From positions 8,218,501 through 8,282,500 of the forward strand of contig NZ_AP018448.1 in NCBI RefSeq assembly GCF_030294945.1: DNA of 64,000 bases, in the 5' to 3' direction. Made by a program: the position numbers and the translations under genes. Shown here piece by piece: positions 52,141 through 61,389 of this stretch. Numbering within the stretch: the first letter of the stretch is position 1; the number at the start of each line of letters is the position of its first letter. The notes below the pieces were generated by a model. The model saw only the letters and a list, made by a program, of their open reading frames with translations, made no database searches and was not told the origin of the DNA. The DNA comes from Streptomyces graminofaciens (GTDB taxonomy: Bacteria > Actinomycetota > Actinomycetes > Streptomycetales > Streptomycetaceae).

Positions 52141-53130
52141 ATGAGCGGCATCGAGACGCCCCGAGGCCCCGTCGACTCCTCCCGCATCCCCCGGTACGCC
52201 GGGCCCGCCACCTACGCCCGGCTGCCCCGCCTCGACGAGGTGGGCCGCGCGGACGTCGCGGTCGTGGGCGTGCCGTTCGACTCCGGCGTCTCCTACCGGC
52301 CGGGCGCCCGCTTCGGCGGCAACGCGATCCGCGAGGCGTCCCGGCTGCTGCGCCCCTACAACCCGGCCCAGGACGCCTCCCCCTTCGCCCTCGCCCAGGT
52401 CGCGGACGCCGGTGACATCGCCGCCAACCCGTTCAACATCGACGAGGCGGTGGAGACGGTCGAGGCGGCGGCGGACGAGCTGCTGGGGACGGGGGCGAGG
52501 CTGATGACCCTGGGCGGCGACCACACCATCGCGCTCCCGCTGCTGAGGTCCGTGGCCAAGAAGCACGGCCCGGTCGCCCTGCTCCACTTCGACGCGCACC
52601 TCGACACCTGGGACACGTACTTCGGCGCCGAGTACACGCACGGCACCCCGTTCCGGCGGGCCGTGGAGGAGGGAATCCTGGACACGGAGGCGCTGTCCCA
52701 CGTGGGCACGCGCGGCCCGCTCTACGGCAAGCAGGACCTCACCGACGACGAGAAGATGGGCTTCGGGATCGTCACCTCCGCCGACATCTACCGCCGGGGC
52801 GCCGACGAGGTCGCGGACCAGCTCCGCCAGCGCATCGGCGACCGTCCGCTCTACATCTCCATCGACATCGACTGCCTCGACCCGGCCCACGCGCCGGGCA
52901 CGGGAACCCCGGAGGCGGGCGGCATGACCTCCCGCGAGCTGCTGGAGATCCTGCGCGGCCTGGCGTCCTGCAACCTGGTCTCCGCCGACGTCGTCGAGGT
53001 GGCGCCCGCGTACGATCACGCCGAGATCACCGCCGTGGCCGCCTCGCACACGGCGTACGAACTCACCACGATCATGTCCCGCCAGATCGCGCAGGCGAAG
53101 CAGTCGAAGCAGGAGAAGGCAGCGAAGTGA
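52141..53130 (+). CDS. agmatinase/ureohydrolase family protein
   Basis: 329 residues. Arginase-fold manganese motifs are complete: [26 protein letters not shown], and [22 protein letters not shown]. It hydrolyses a guanidino compound to urea and an amine. The TPP enzyme gene overlaps its stop by GTGA. That enzyme resembles 5-guanidino-2-oxopentanoate decarboxylase, so 4-guanidinobutanoate is a good alternative substrate to agmatine. Confidence 0.88.
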   Translation: MSGIETPRGPVDSSRIPRYAGPATYARLPRLDEVGRADVAVVGVPFDSGVSYRPGARFGGNAIREASRLLRPYNPAQDASPFALAQVADAGDIAANPFNIDEAVETVEAAADELLGTGARLMTLGGDHTIALPLLRSVAKKHGPVALLHFDAHLDTWDTYFGAEYTHGTPFRRAVEEGILDTEALSHVGTRGPLYGKQDLTDDEKMGFGIVTSADIYRRGADEVADQLRQRIGDRPLYISIDIDCLDPAHAPGTGTPEAGGMTSRELLEILRGLASCNLVSADVVEVAPAYDHAEITAVAASHTAYELTTIMSRQIAQAKQSKQEKAAK

Positions 53131-54815
53131 CCCACGACCACGACCTGGTACTCCGCCCGACGGCCGCCCAGACGGAGGCCGCGCTGAACCCTCCCCCCGG
53201 CCGCACCGGCGGAGACCTGGTCGTGGAGACCCTGGCGGCGCTCGGCACGACGACCGTGTTCGGTCTCCCCGGCCAGCACGCGCTCGGCATGTTCGACGCC
53301 CTGCGCCGCTCGGACCTCCGCTATATCGGCCTGCGGGTCGAGAACAACGCCGGCTTCGCGGCGGACGCGTACGGCCGGATCACCGGCGAGGCGGCCCCCC
53401 TGCTGCTGTCGACGGGCCCGGGCGCGCTGACCTCGCTCCCCGCGCTCCAGGAGGCGGCGGCGGCCTCGGCGCCCGTCCTCGCCATCGCCAGCCAGATCCC
53501 GACGGCGGGCCTCGGCGGCGGCCGCCACGGCTACCTCCACGAACTCCCGGACCAGTCGGCCTCGTTCAGGGGCGTGGTCAAGTCCGTCCACACCGTCCGT
53601 ACGCAGTCCCAGATCCCGTCCGCGATCGAGGCGGCCTGGAAGTCGGCGCTGTCGGCCCCGCACGGCCCGGTGTGGGTGGAGATCCCGCAGGACGTGCTGC
53701 TGGCCGAGACCCTGATCCCGGTGGTGACGGGCGGCGACGCCTTCCCCGAGGACCTGCCTCCCCGCCCCGAACTGACCGCTGTGGCAGCCGACTTGCTGTC
53801 GAAGGCGGTCCGTCCGGCGATCATCGCGGGCGGGGGAGTGGTACGCGCGGACGCCTCGGGCAAGCTGAAGCAGCTGGCGGAGGTGCTGAAGGCGCCGGTG
53901 GTCACCACGCCCGGCGGGAAGGGAGCCTTCCCCTGGAAGCACCCCCTGTCCCTCCAGTCCTGGCTGGAGGACCGCCACACGACGGACTTCCTGGAGGACG
54001 CGGACGTGCTGTTGGTCGTCGGCTCCGGGCTCGGCGAACTCTCCTCCAACTACCACACGTTCAAGCCACGCGGCCGGGTCGTCCAGATCGAGGCGGACCT
54101 TGGCAAACTGGAGTCCAACCACCCCGCGCTGGGCATCCACGCGGACGCCCGCCTGGCGTTGCAGGCGCTGCTGGAGACGGTGGAGGAGCGCACGGACGAC
54201 TCCGCCCCGGATCGCGTACGCACACTGCTCGCGAAGGTCGCCGACCGCATCGCGTCCCAGGAACTCACCCTGGAACAGCAGCTCTTGGCATCGATCCGCA
54301 CGGCCCTCCCCACCGACTCCCCGTCCTTCTGGGACATGACGATCCTCGCCTACTGGGCCTGGTCGGCCTTCGACGCCAAGGGCCCGGGCCGCATGCACTC
54401 CGCCCAGGGCGCCGGCGGCCTCGGCTACGCCTTCCCCGCGGCCCTGGGCGCGGCGGTCGCCGACCCCACCGCACCCGTACTCGCAGTCTCCGGCGACGGC
54501 GGCGCGCTGTACTCGATCGCCGAGCTGGCCACGGCGAAGCAGTACGACCTCCCCGTGACGTGGCTCATCGTCGACGACGGCGGCTACGGCATCCTGCGCG
54601 AATACATGACGGACGCGTTCGGGGAGGCGACGGGGACGGAGCTGGTACGCCCCGACTATGTGGCCCTGGCGGAGTCGTTCGGCGTCCCGGGCGTGCGGAC
54701 GACCCCCGAGACGCTCACGGCCGACCTGGCCAAGTCCCTCGCGACGCCCGGCCCTTCGGTGGTCGTGCTTCCGGCGCTGCTGCGGATGTTCGCACCGACG
54801 CACCTGCCCACGTAA
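53127..54815 (+). CDS. ThDP-dependent decarboxylase, probably 5-guanidino-2-oxopentanoate decarboxylase-like
   Basis: 562 residues from GTG 53127. Three-domain ThDP enzyme: [44 protein letters not shown] with the catalytic Glu, the central domain ([26 protein letters not shown]), and the ThDP site [41 protein letters not shown]. It belongs to the acetolactate synthase-like group. Coupling to a ureohydrolase gene supports a role in arginine catabolism through 2-oxo-5-guanidinopentanoate. Confidence 0.82.
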   Translation: MTHDHDLVLRPTAAQTEAALNPPPGRTGGDLVVETLAALGTTTVFGLPGQHALGMFDALRRSDLRYIGLRVENNAGFAADAYGRITGEAAPLLLSTGPGALTSLPALQEAAAASAPVLAIASQIPTAGLGGGRHGYLHELPDQSASFRGVVKSVHTVRTQSQIPSAIEAAWKSALSAPHGPVWVEIPQDVLLAETLIPVVTGGDAFPEDLPPRPELTAVAADLLSKAVRPAIIAGGGVVRADASGKLKQLAEVLKAPVVTTPGGKGAFPWKHPLSLQSWLEDRHTTDFLEDADVLLVVGSGLGELSSNYHTFKPRGRVVQIEADLGKLESNHPALGIHADARLALQALLETVEERTDDSAPDRVRTLLAKVADRIASQELTLEQQLLASIRTALPTDSPSFWDMTILAYWAWSAFDAKGPGRMHSAQGAGGLGYAFPAALGAAVADPTAPVLAVSGDGGALYSIAELATAKQYDLPVTWLIVDDGGYGILREYMTDAFGEATGTELVRPDYVALAESFGVPGVRTTPETLTADLAKSLATPGPSVVVLPALLRMFAPTHLPT

Positions 54816-54827
54816 GGAGAGCGGTAC

Positions 54828-55193
54828 ATGGGGGAGCCGTCCATGGAGTCGCCGGTGGAGCCGTCCGTGGAGTCGCCCATGGAGTCGTACCTGGCCGAGG
54901 TCGTCGACGGGCTTGCGTCGGTGTTCCCGGACGGTGTCGCCGACGAGGACTACCCGCCGCTGCTCGTGATCCTCTCCGAGTCGCTGTCGGAGCGGAACCT
55001 GGGCGTGGTCGTGGAGGCGGCGTTCGGGGTCGATCGGCATGTGGCGCGGAACGACATGGCCGCGGCGCTGTCCGTGCGGCGGCCGGCGCCCGGGCGGGTC
55101 GGGCGGCTGAAGGCGCGGATGGTGGAGCGGGGCTGGGAGCTGGACGACGAGGACGACGGGGGCGACGGGGACGACCGGGACGACGAGGGCTGA
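54828..55193 (+). CDS. DUF3349-like small acidic protein
   Basis: 121 residues with AAGGAGAG before ATG 54828. The N-terminus carries a short MESPVEPSVESPMES repeat. The middle (YLAEVVDGLASVFPDGVADEDYPPLLVILSESLSERNLGVVVEAAF) matches the DUF3349 pattern of small actinobacterial helical proteins. The tail EDDGGDGDDRDDEG is encoded by the left arm of a long hairpin. Last gene of the agmatinase operon. Function unknown. Confidence 0.72.
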   Translation: MGEPSMESPVEPSVESPMESYLAEVVDGLASVFPDGVADEDYPPLLVILSESLSERNLGVVVEAAFGVDRHVARNDMAAALSVRRPAPGRVGRLKARMVERGWELDDEDDGGDGDDRDDEG

Positions 55194-55220
55194 GCCCCTG
55201 TCGTCCCGGTCGTCCCCGTC
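55164..55220. terminator. 21-bp perfect stem overlapping a stop codon
   Basis: Bases 55164-55184 pair perfectly with 55200-55220 (arm begins GACGGGGACGACCGG). The 15-base loop continues as GGGC-TGA-GCCC, so the stop codon TGA of the DUF3349-like gene is the apical loop. It also lies 23 bases after the convergent FG-GAP gene stop and should terminate both. Confidence 0.85.
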
Positions 55221-55242
55221 GTCCGGGTGCGCCGTCAGGCGG

Positions 55243-56739
55243 TCAGCGCAGGGACTGGCCGAACAGGGCGTCCGTGTACGGGGCCGAGAGGTCCTTCGCG
55301 CCGAAGGCGAGGGCCGACTTCGTGGTGAGGCCGGAGGCCGTGCCGCGCAGGAGCCAGACCGCGCCGTTGTCGCTGTTCTCGGTGGGGGCGCCGACGGCGA
55401 GGTCGCGGTGGCCGTCGCCGTTGACGTCGACCAGGGCGGTGGACGCGCCGAACTTGTCCTCCGACTCGGCCGCCCCGGGGATCCCGGCGGTGTCCTGGGT
55501 GAAGGCCTGCGCGCCCGTGCCCGTGACGCCGGAGGCGCTGCCGTGGAGCAGGGCCACCGAACCGGCGTTGGTCAGCTTGCCCAGGTCCTCGTACGCGATG
55601 CCGAGCGCGATGTCGGCGTAACCGTCACCGGTGACATCGGCGACCGACACCGACGAGCCGACGACGTCGCCGGACTCCTGGACGCCGGGGAAGCCGGGCA
55701 GGTCCTGGTCGAAGGAGACCGTGTTGGCCTCGGAGGGGCCGGTGGCCGAGCCGTACGCGACGCGCACCTGCTCCGACCAGTCGTCGGCGCCCACGACGAT
55801 GTCGTCGAAGCCGTCGCCGTTCACGTCTCCGATGCCCGTGCCGGCCGCGCCGCCCGTGGTGTCGCCGGGTGTCCAGCCGCGGGTGAAGCCCGAGGCGGCG
55901 CCCAGGAGGAGGCGGTTGCCCCACGTTCCGTCGCCGGTGTAGTGCCACTGGACGATGTCGTCGCGGCCGTCGCCGTTGACGTCGCCGACCTGGCCGGAGA
56001 CGACCGGTCCGGTGATCGAGGACGGGCCGTCCTCGCAGCCGCCCTTGGTGTTGCAGGACGCGTCGTCCGCCTCCCAGCCCCACCACAGGGACTTGTCGAG
56101 GAGGGGCAGTACGGCGGCCGGCTTGCCCGCGCGCGAGATGGGGCCCTTCCACAGCGCGGCCGGGGAGCCCTCGGGGTCGTCGCCGCCGACATCCTTCACG
56201 GAGAACAGGGCCAGGTCGGTCTTGCCGTCGCCGTCGAAGTCGCCGGCCTGGGGCGCCGCCCCGTACCCGGCGAGGTTCGTACCGCCGGTCAGGCCGGACT
56301 TCGAGCCCCACAGGACGACCGAGCCCGCCGGACCGCCGGAGATCACGAGGTCGCCGTAGCCGTCACGGTCGAGGTCGCCCTTGGCGAAGGTCGTGCCGAA
56401 GCGCTGGTTGGCGGTGGCGGCGCCGGGGACCCCGCTGGTGGAGCGGCTGATCAGCTTCCGCTTGGCGGTGTTCGTGGTCGACAGGCCCGTGGAGGAGCCG
56501 TACAGGACCTCCACGTAGCCGGCCTTCGCCTTGCTGGACACCGTCGCGTTCGGCGCGCCGACGACCAGGTCGGCGTAGCCGTCGCCGTTGAAGTCGTCGG
56601 CGACCGGGACGGACTTGGGGGCGGCCGACGCGGAGCCGAGGCCGCCGGTGAGGACGACGGAGGCGGCCAGGGGGACGGCGAGGAGGGCGCTGCCGAGCGT
56701 GATCCTGCGGCGTCGGGGCGCCCTGCGCGAACGGAACAT
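55243..56739 (-). CDS. secreted FG-GAP/VCBS repeat protein
   Basis: 498 residues. The N-terminus is a long signal peptide (RRRRITLGSALLAVPLAASVVLTGGLGSASAAP, cleavage near 40). Seven calcium-binding DxDxDG-type loops follow (DFNGDGYADLVVG, DLDRDGYGDLVIS, DFDGDGKTDLALF, DVNGDGRDDIVQW, DVNGDGFDDIVVG, DVTGDGYADIALG, DVNGDGHRDLAVG), most followed by FG-GAP-like blades. It is probably an extracellular beta-propeller, integrin-alpha-like. No catalytic domain is present. Confidence 0.9.
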   Translation of the reverse strand: MFRSRRAPRRRRITLGSALLAVPLAASVVLTGGLGSASAAPKSVPVADDFNGDGYADLVVGAPNATVSSKAKAGYVEVLYGSSTGLSTTNTAKRKLISRSTSGVPGAATANQRFGTTFAKGDLDRDGYGDLVISGGPAGSVVLWGSKSGLTGGTNLAGYGAAPQAGDFDGDGKTDLALFSVKDVGGDDPEGSPAALWKGPISRAGKPAAVLPLLDKSLWWGWEADDASCNTKGGCEDGPSSITGPVVSGQVGDVNGDGRDDIVQWHYTGDGTWGNRLLLGAASGFTRGWTPGDTTGGAAGTGIGDVNGDGFDDIVVGADDWSEQVRVAYGSATGPSEANTVSFDQDLPGFPGVQESGDVVGSSVSVADVTGDGYADIALGIAYEDLGKLTNAGSVALLHGSASGVTGTGAQAFTQDTAGIPGAAESEDKFGASTALVDVNGDGHRDLAVGAPTENSDNGAVWLLRGTASGLTTKSALAFGAKDLSAPYTDALFGQSLR

Positions 56740-56834
56740 GGCGGTGCCTTTCGAGTCGGTGAATGCCCCCGGTGGGGTGTTCAGGGAGTGCGACTCGAAA
56801 GTGGGTGCGGGGGTTGTATGACCGGAGGGGCAGT

Positions 56835-56873
56835 AAAAAAGGGCAACCCCTGGAAACCTCGGTCTCCAGGGGT
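56835..56873 (-). terminator. rho-independent terminator of the GT39 gene
   Basis: ACCCCTGGA and TCCAGGGGT (56846-56873) form a 9-bp stem. On the minus strand it is followed by a six-T run (56835-56840), a classical intrinsic terminator and rare in this GC-rich window. Confidence 0.85.
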
Positions 56874-56893
56874 CGCGGGGGCTGCGGCTGTGC

Positions 56894-59203
56894 TCAGCCG
56901 ACGTCGGCCGGGTCCAGCCGGTAGATCGACGCGGTCGAGCTGTCGGAGTTGCCGGAACCGGTGGAGTTGCCGGAACCGGCGGAGCTGTCGGAGTCGGCGG
57001 ACGAACCGGCGCCGTACTCGCTCGCCTCCACCGCCGTGCCGTTCTCCTGCACCCAGGCCGTGACCTCCGAGCTGAGGCCGGAGCCCCCGCCGGGACCGCC
57101 GCCCATGCCGCCGCCGAGCTGGACGTAGTGCAGCTCGCCCTTCTTCACCAGTTCCTTGAGCTTGGTGAGGGTCATGGCCCGGTCGCTGCCGGACCAGCCC
57201 CACATGGAGATCACGGGCTCGCCGCTGTTCAGGATGAGCTGGGAAGCGCTCTGCGAACTGGACACCGCCAGCAGCCACGTGGCGCCGTCCTGGTTCTTCT
57301 TCAGATAGGAGATCAGCTCGCTGTCGGCACCACCGCCCATGCCGCCGCCACCGCCCATGCCGCCGCCACCTCCCATGCCACCGCCGCCGCCACCGGGGCT
57401 GCCGCCCTGCTGGGCCTGGCCGCCCTGCTGGGTACCGCCCGGCGCGCCGCTCGGAGGCGTACCCATCTGCCCGCCACCCTGCTGCTGACCGTCGGCCTGC
57501 CCGCTCTGGCTGCCCGTACCGCCTTGCTGACCGCCTTGCTGAGTGCCCTGCTGGCCGCCGGGCCCGCCGCCCTGGCCGCCACCGCCACCGCCTCCGGGGA
57601 AGCCACCGCGGCCGCCACCCCCACCACCGGGACCGCCCATGCCACCGCCCGTCGAAGGCCCGGCCGTGGGGTTCGTACCGCCCATGCCACCCCCCGTCCC
57701 GGACAGCTCGGTCGCGGCGTACGCGGCCGGTCCCGCCACCGACGCGACGATCGCGGCGGCGAGGGAGGCCGCGAGCAGCCGTACGCTCCGCCCGGACCCG
57801 CCGGAGCGGAAGACGATCAGGCCCACGATCGAGGCGGCCATGACGACGGCGATCGTCGGCCACAGCCAGACGTTCCAGTCCGTCGCCCGGCGCAGCAGGA
57901 CGACGGCCCACACACCCGTGACCGCGAACGCGCCCGGCAGCACCCACAGCCAGCGCTTGTCGGCGCGGAAGGCGCGCAGCAGCATGACCCCGCCGCCCGC
58001 GCACAGCGCCGCGACGCCCGGGGCGAGCGCGGTCGTGTAGTACGGGTGCATGGTGCCCTCGGCGAGGCTGAAGGTCAGGTAGTGCAGGACCGTCCAGCCG
58101 CCCCACAGCACGAGCGCGGCCCGCGCCGGGTCCGTACGCGGGGCACGGCCGCGCAGCAGCAGCCCGCCGGCGAGCGCGATGGCCGCGAAGGGGAGCAGCC
58201 AGGAGATCTGGCCGCCGAGGACGTCGTTGAACATCCGGCCGAGGCCCGCGGTGCCGGAGAAGCCGCCGCCTCCACCGCCCCCGCCTCCGCCGTTGCCCTC
58301 GCCGCCGAGGATCCGGCCGAGGCCGTTGTAGCCCATGATCAGGTCCCAGGCGGTGCCGTCCGTGGAGCCGCCGATGTACGGCCGCTCGTCGGCGGGTACG
58401 AGGGAGACGGCCGCCGCCCACCAGAAGCTGGCGGCGGCGAGGGCGAGGCCCGCGAGCAGAAGGTTCACGATCCGCTTCACGAGGCCGACGTTGGCCGCGT
58501 ACAGGTACACGGCGAAGACGGCGGGCAGGGCGATGTAGCCCTGGAGCATCTTCGTGTTGAAGGCGAGCCCGAAGTAGACCGCCGAGCCGAGCAGCGGCAG
58601 CAGCTTGCCGTCGTGCACGGCCCGCAGGGCGAGGGCGGCACCGGCCACCATCAGGAAGACGAGGAGGGTGTCGGGGTTGTTGTCGCGGTTGATGGCGACC
58701 GTGATCGGGGTCAGGGCGAGGACGAGCGCGGCGATCGCGGCGGCCCCGTGCCCCCACACCCACTTCACGGACGAATGGAGGATCCAGATCGTGCCGAGCG
58801 CGGAGGCGATCAGCGGGGCCATCATCTGCCACGTCCCGAAGCCGAAGACGCGGCAGGACAGGCCCATCACCATCAGTACGAAGGGCGGCTTGTCGACGGT
58901 GAGGAAGTTGCCCGCGTCCAGCGAACCGAAGAACCACGCCTTCCAGCTCTGCGTACCGCTGAGCACGGCCGCGCTGTAGAAGCTGTTGAGACTGGAGGAG
59001 GAGAGGTTCCAGGAGTACAGAACCGCGGCCAGGATCATGATCCCGATCAGGGCGGGCAGCGACCAGCGCGGCGCGCTTTCCGGCGGTTGTACGGGCGTGG
59101 CGGGCGGTGGGGCCGCCGAGGTCACCGTGGCTTCGGGACTGTCGGCGGTGTGGGGGTGCGGTTCGGTGGCAGATGTCACCATCGCACCGTCCGACGAGGG
59201 CAT
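56894..59203 (-). CDS. GT39/ArnT-like membrane glycosyltransferase with Gly-rich insert
   Basis: 769 residues. About a dozen hydrophobic segments begin at residue 48 (LPALIGIMILAAVLYSWNLSSSSLNSFYSAAVLSGTQSWKAWFFGSLDAGNFLTVDKPP); the acidic DKPP and INRDNNPDTLLVF loops are typical of dolichyl-phosphate mannose/ArnT-like transferases. Between the last segment (about 505) and the terminal domain lies a long Gly/Gln/Met-rich stretch (about 512-620). A soluble domain of about 110 residues follows (SELISYLKKNQDGATWLLAVSSSQSASQLILNSGEPVISMWGWSGSD). It should transfer a sugar from a polyprenyl phosphate on the outer face of the membrane. ATG 59182 is an alternative start. Confidence 0.85.
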   Translation of the reverse strand: MPSSDGAMVTSATEPHPHTADSPEATVTSAAPPPATPVQPPESAPRWSLPALIGIMILAAVLYSWNLSSSSLNSFYSAAVLSGTQSWKAWFFGSLDAGNFLTVDKPPFVLMVMGLSCRVFGFGTWQMMAPLIASALGTIWILHSSVKWVWGHGAAAIAALVLALTPITVAINRDNNPDTLLVFLMVAGAALALRAVHDGKLLPLLGSAVYFGLAFNTKMLQGYIALPAVFAVYLYAANVGLVKRIVNLLLAGLALAAASFWWAAAVSLVPADERPYIGGSTDGTAWDLIMGYNGLGRILGGEGNGGGGGGGGGGFSGTAGLGRMFNDVLGGQISWLLPFAAIALAGGLLLRGRAPRTDPARAALVLWGGWTVLHYLTFSLAEGTMHPYYTTALAPGVAALCAGGGVMLLRAFRADKRWLWVLPGAFAVTGVWAVVLLRRATDWNVWLWPTIAVVMAASIVGLIVFRSGGSGRSVRLLAASLAAAIVASVAGPAAYAATELSGTGGGMGGTNPTAGPSTGGGMGGPGGGGGGRGGFPGGGGGGGQGGGPGGQQGTQQGGQQGGTGSQSGQADGQQQGGGQMGTPPSGAPGGTQQGGQAQQGGSPGGGGGGMGGGGGMGGGGGMGGGADSELISYLKKNQDGATWLLAVSSSQSASQLILNSGEPVISMWGWSGSDRAMTLTKLKELVKKGELHYVQLGGGMGGGPGGGSGLSSEVTAWVQENGTAVEASEYGAGSSADSDSSAGSGNSTGSGNSDSSTASIYRLDPADVG

Positions 59204-59275
59204 GGGCGCGCACTGTGGCGTACCTGGCAGCGGCCTGTGAATTCACACTGCGGGAAGTAAAACGGGGCCCGTGAA

Positions 59276-59316
59276 AACGGCGAACCCCCCGGCGTGGGGC
59301 TGGGGGGTTCGCCGTT
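59276..59316. terminator. terminator hairpin after endonuclease I gene
   Basis: AACGGCGAACCCCCC and GGGGGGTTCGCCGTT form a perfect 15-bp stem with an 11-base loop, 10 bases after the nuclease stop on the minus strand. The arm ends in four A (four T on the minus strand). It also separates the divergent-side GT39 promoter. Confidence 0.8.
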
Positions 59317-59325
59317 GCTCAGGGC

Positions 59326-60129
59326 TTACCAGATCGCCTCGACCCACTCCGGGTGGTCGATGAACGGGTTCCGGTTGCCCTGGTAGTCGTTGTAGATGAG
59401 GTCGTTGCGGCGCTCTTCCCAGGAGTCCGGCGGGTCCTCGTCGTTCCAGGCCTTCAGTACGGAGAGGCGGCCGTGGAAGCGGGTGCCGCCGTTGTTGACG
59501 GAGTCGTTGGGCTCCAGGTTGGGCCAGCTGTCGTCGCCCTCGTAGCGGACGGCCATGTAGAGGATCATGCGGGCCACGTCGCCCTTGACCGCGTCGCGCG
59601 GCTCGAACGAGTTGGAGTCGACGAGGCTGCCACCGCTGTTGGTGAAGCTGCTGCCGCCGTTGTCGAAGTCCAGGTTGCCGCGCGTGGAGTTGACGGACAC
59701 GTCCTCGGCGCGCAGGTGGTGCAGGTCGGTGCCCGGACCGGCGGAGGTGCCGAAGTCACCGTGGGACTGGGCCCACACGTGCTCGCGGTTCCAGTTGCCG
59801 GAGTTGCCGCCGTTGAGGGACTTGCTGCGGGAGATGCCGCTGTACAGCAGCTTCACGTTGCTGCTGTTGTTGGGGTCCTGGTCGGTGACCTTCAGCGCGT
59901 TCCAGACCGCCGAGTAGGAGATCGTGGTCTGGTCGCTGATGATCGTGTGCAGCGAGGACTTGAGCGACGTGCCGGTCTTGCCGATGGCGTTCGCGTAGTA
60001 CGTGGTGTCGTACGCGGTCGTCGTCGCCGAGGCGGGGGTGGCGGTGGCGGCCGGCACAACGATGCCGACGAGCACAGCCGACGTCGCGAGAGCGACCGTC
60101 TTCCAACTGCGTATCCGCGCAGCGGGCAT
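59326..60129 (-). CDS. secreted endonuclease I family nuclease
   Basis: 267 residues. Signal peptide: SWKTVALATSAVLVGIVVPAATATPASA. The catalytic region has the endonuclease I pattern NSGNWNREHVWAQSHGDFG...GTDLHHLRAEDVSVNSTRGNLDFD, with the His/Asn metal ligands, and ends RNPFIDHPEWVEAIW. It degrades DNA outside the cell, likely for nutrient or matrix turnover. The upstream region (60130-60453) holds a hairpin and no other gene. Confidence 0.9.
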   Translation of the reverse strand: MPAARIRSWKTVALATSAVLVGIVVPAATATPASATTTAYDTTYYANAIGKTGTSLKSSLHTIISDQTTISYSAVWNALKVTDQDPNNSSNVKLLYSGISRSKSLNGGNSGNWNREHVWAQSHGDFGTSAGPGTDLHHLRAEDVSVNSTRGNLDFDNGGSSFTNSGGSLVDSNSFEPRDAVKGDVARMILYMAVRYEGDDSWPNLEPNDSVNNGGTRFHGRLSVLKAWNDEDPPDSWEERRNDLIYNDYQGNRNPFIDHPEWVEAIW

Positions 60130-60395
60130 GAGGGGTGTCCCTTCCCAGAGGGCCGCGAAGTACGAGGAGTTGCTGGAGGGAGTCTCGTTCTACGCGGGTT
60201 GACTGTGTGGGTAACCGAGAGATTGGCATGGACGGGTCAGCGCATGTGTTACGGCGGGAAGGCGATTTGGTGACGTTATGGAGAACGGGACAACCTTCGT
60301 GCCCCAACTCCCCCCTCGTTGCTCCACGTCGAGGGCAGACCCTGATTGACGTGGGAAATCGGCTGTGCTGCACGGCCGTTGACGCGGAAACGACA
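60130..60395. other. endonuclease promoter region, no gene seen
   Basis: About 270 bases upstream of the nuclease gene show moderate AT content and no frame with good codon use. It should hold the nuclease promoter; no clear -10/-35 pair was identified. Confidence 0.45.
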
Positions 60396-60396
60396 G

Positions 60397-60424
60397 CGAG
60401 CCGCCGACATGTGTCGGCGGCTCG
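60397..60424. terminator. terminator hairpin after small secreted protein gene
   Basis: CGAGCCGCCGACA and TGTCGGCGGCTCG form a 13-bp perfect stem with a 2-base centre, 29 bases past the stop of the minus-strand gene at 60454. Confidence 0.75.
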
Positions 60425-60453
60425 TGTCATGCACCCCGGTGGGTGCGGTCGAT

Positions 60454-60777
60454 TCAGCGGAGCTGGTAGTCGACCAGGGAGACGAAGTACCGCTGGGCCG
60501 CACCGCAGGCGACCTTCGAGGTCTTGTCGACGCCGACCCACGGGCCGTACGCGAAGTGCGAGCTGCCCGTGACGCCGTCCTCGCAGGTCACCTTGACCCG
60601 CACCTGACCGGTACCGGCGTGGCAGATCGCGAGCCCCGTGTTCTCGTCGGGCTTGCCCACCTGGCACTGGCTCGGCTTTGCACTGGCAGCGGTCGCGCCC
60701 GCGATCGGCAGGGCGACGGCGATGCCCGCCACCACCAGCGGCGTCATGGCGAGCGAGGTCAGCTTCTTCTTGTTCAT
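60454..60777 (-). CDS. small secreted cysteine-containing protein
   Basis: 107 residues. Signal peptide about 1-33 (KKKLTSLAMTPLVVAGIAVALPIAGATAASA). The mature part of about 74 residues has four Cys (PSQCQVGKPDENTGLAICHAGTGQVRVKVTCEDG...TSKVACGAAQRYF), enough for two disulfides, and a beta-rich pattern. It resembles small exported Streptomyces proteins of unknown function; the subtilisin inhibitor signature is not present. Confidence 0.7.
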   Translation of the reverse strand: MNKKKLTSLAMTPLVVAGIAVALPIAGATAASAKPSQCQVGKPDENTGLAICHAGTGQVRVKVTCEDGVTGSSHFAYGPWVGVDKTSKVACGAAQRYFVSLVDYQLR

Positions 60778-60915
60778 GGGTGATTCCCCCTTCTCCGGGC
60801 CTGCTGGTCAGGCAGGCGGCGAGGACCCCCTGGACGGGGCCCAGGCAATGGTCACGGGGAGGCTACTCGCGATTTGATCAGCGTGTCCATGACTTTTTGG
60901 CGGGGCTGGCCGTAC

Positions 60916-61290
60916 CTAGGACAGGCCTTGACCCTTCAATCGCTCCCGCAGTTCCTCGACATCGGCGAGGAACCATGTCTGCCGTCCTCGGTTGCACTCG
61001 CGGACGAAGTCGCGCAGCGCCGAACTGGCGGCCGTGTGATGGGAGATGTCGCCGATGACGGCGATTCCCACACGGTAGTTGACGAACTTCTGGATGATGT
61101 CGCCGGCGACGCGGGTGCGGAGTTCGAAGAAAGCCTCGTCGAACCGTCCGACGGGGATGGCGACCCATTGGGCGCCCAGATAGCCGGCATTGCCCACCAG
61201 GTCCAGGGCGTCGCCTTCACTGCCGATCGCGTCGCCCTCGGGGTCGCACATCAGAACGGGCACGTCGTGGATCGTCTGCAGAGTGGTCAT
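60916..61290 (-). CDS. DUF4180 domain protein
   Basis: 124 residues from the ATG at 61290. The family pattern is visible: PVLMCDPEGDAIGSEGDALDLVGNAGYLGAQWVAIPVGRFDEAFFELRTRVAGDIIQKFVNYRVGIAVIGDISHHTAASSALRDFVRECNRGRQTWFLADVEEL. It is a small cytoplasmic protein of unknown role, found scattered in bacteria. It is transcribed as a single gene. Confidence 0.8.
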   Translation of the reverse strand: MTTLQTIHDVPVLMCDPEGDAIGSEGDALDLVGNAGYLGAQWVAIPVGRFDEAFFELRTRVAGDIIQKFVNYRVGIAVIGDISHHTAASSALRDFVRECNRGRQTWFLADVEELRERLKGQGLS

Positions 61291-61389
61291 GGAGACCGAG
61301 GCTAACGAGTTTTCCCGCGATGGGGCGGGGTGAAGCGGGCGATGGTGTGGTGCCGACCTGCTCGATCTCCGTGCTGGCACCATGACGGC

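Noticed and set aside
57313..58040. Open frames antisense to the Gly-rich part of the GT39 gene
   Set aside because: They translate the complement of glycine repeats into Ala/Pro/Arg runs and have no independent signals.
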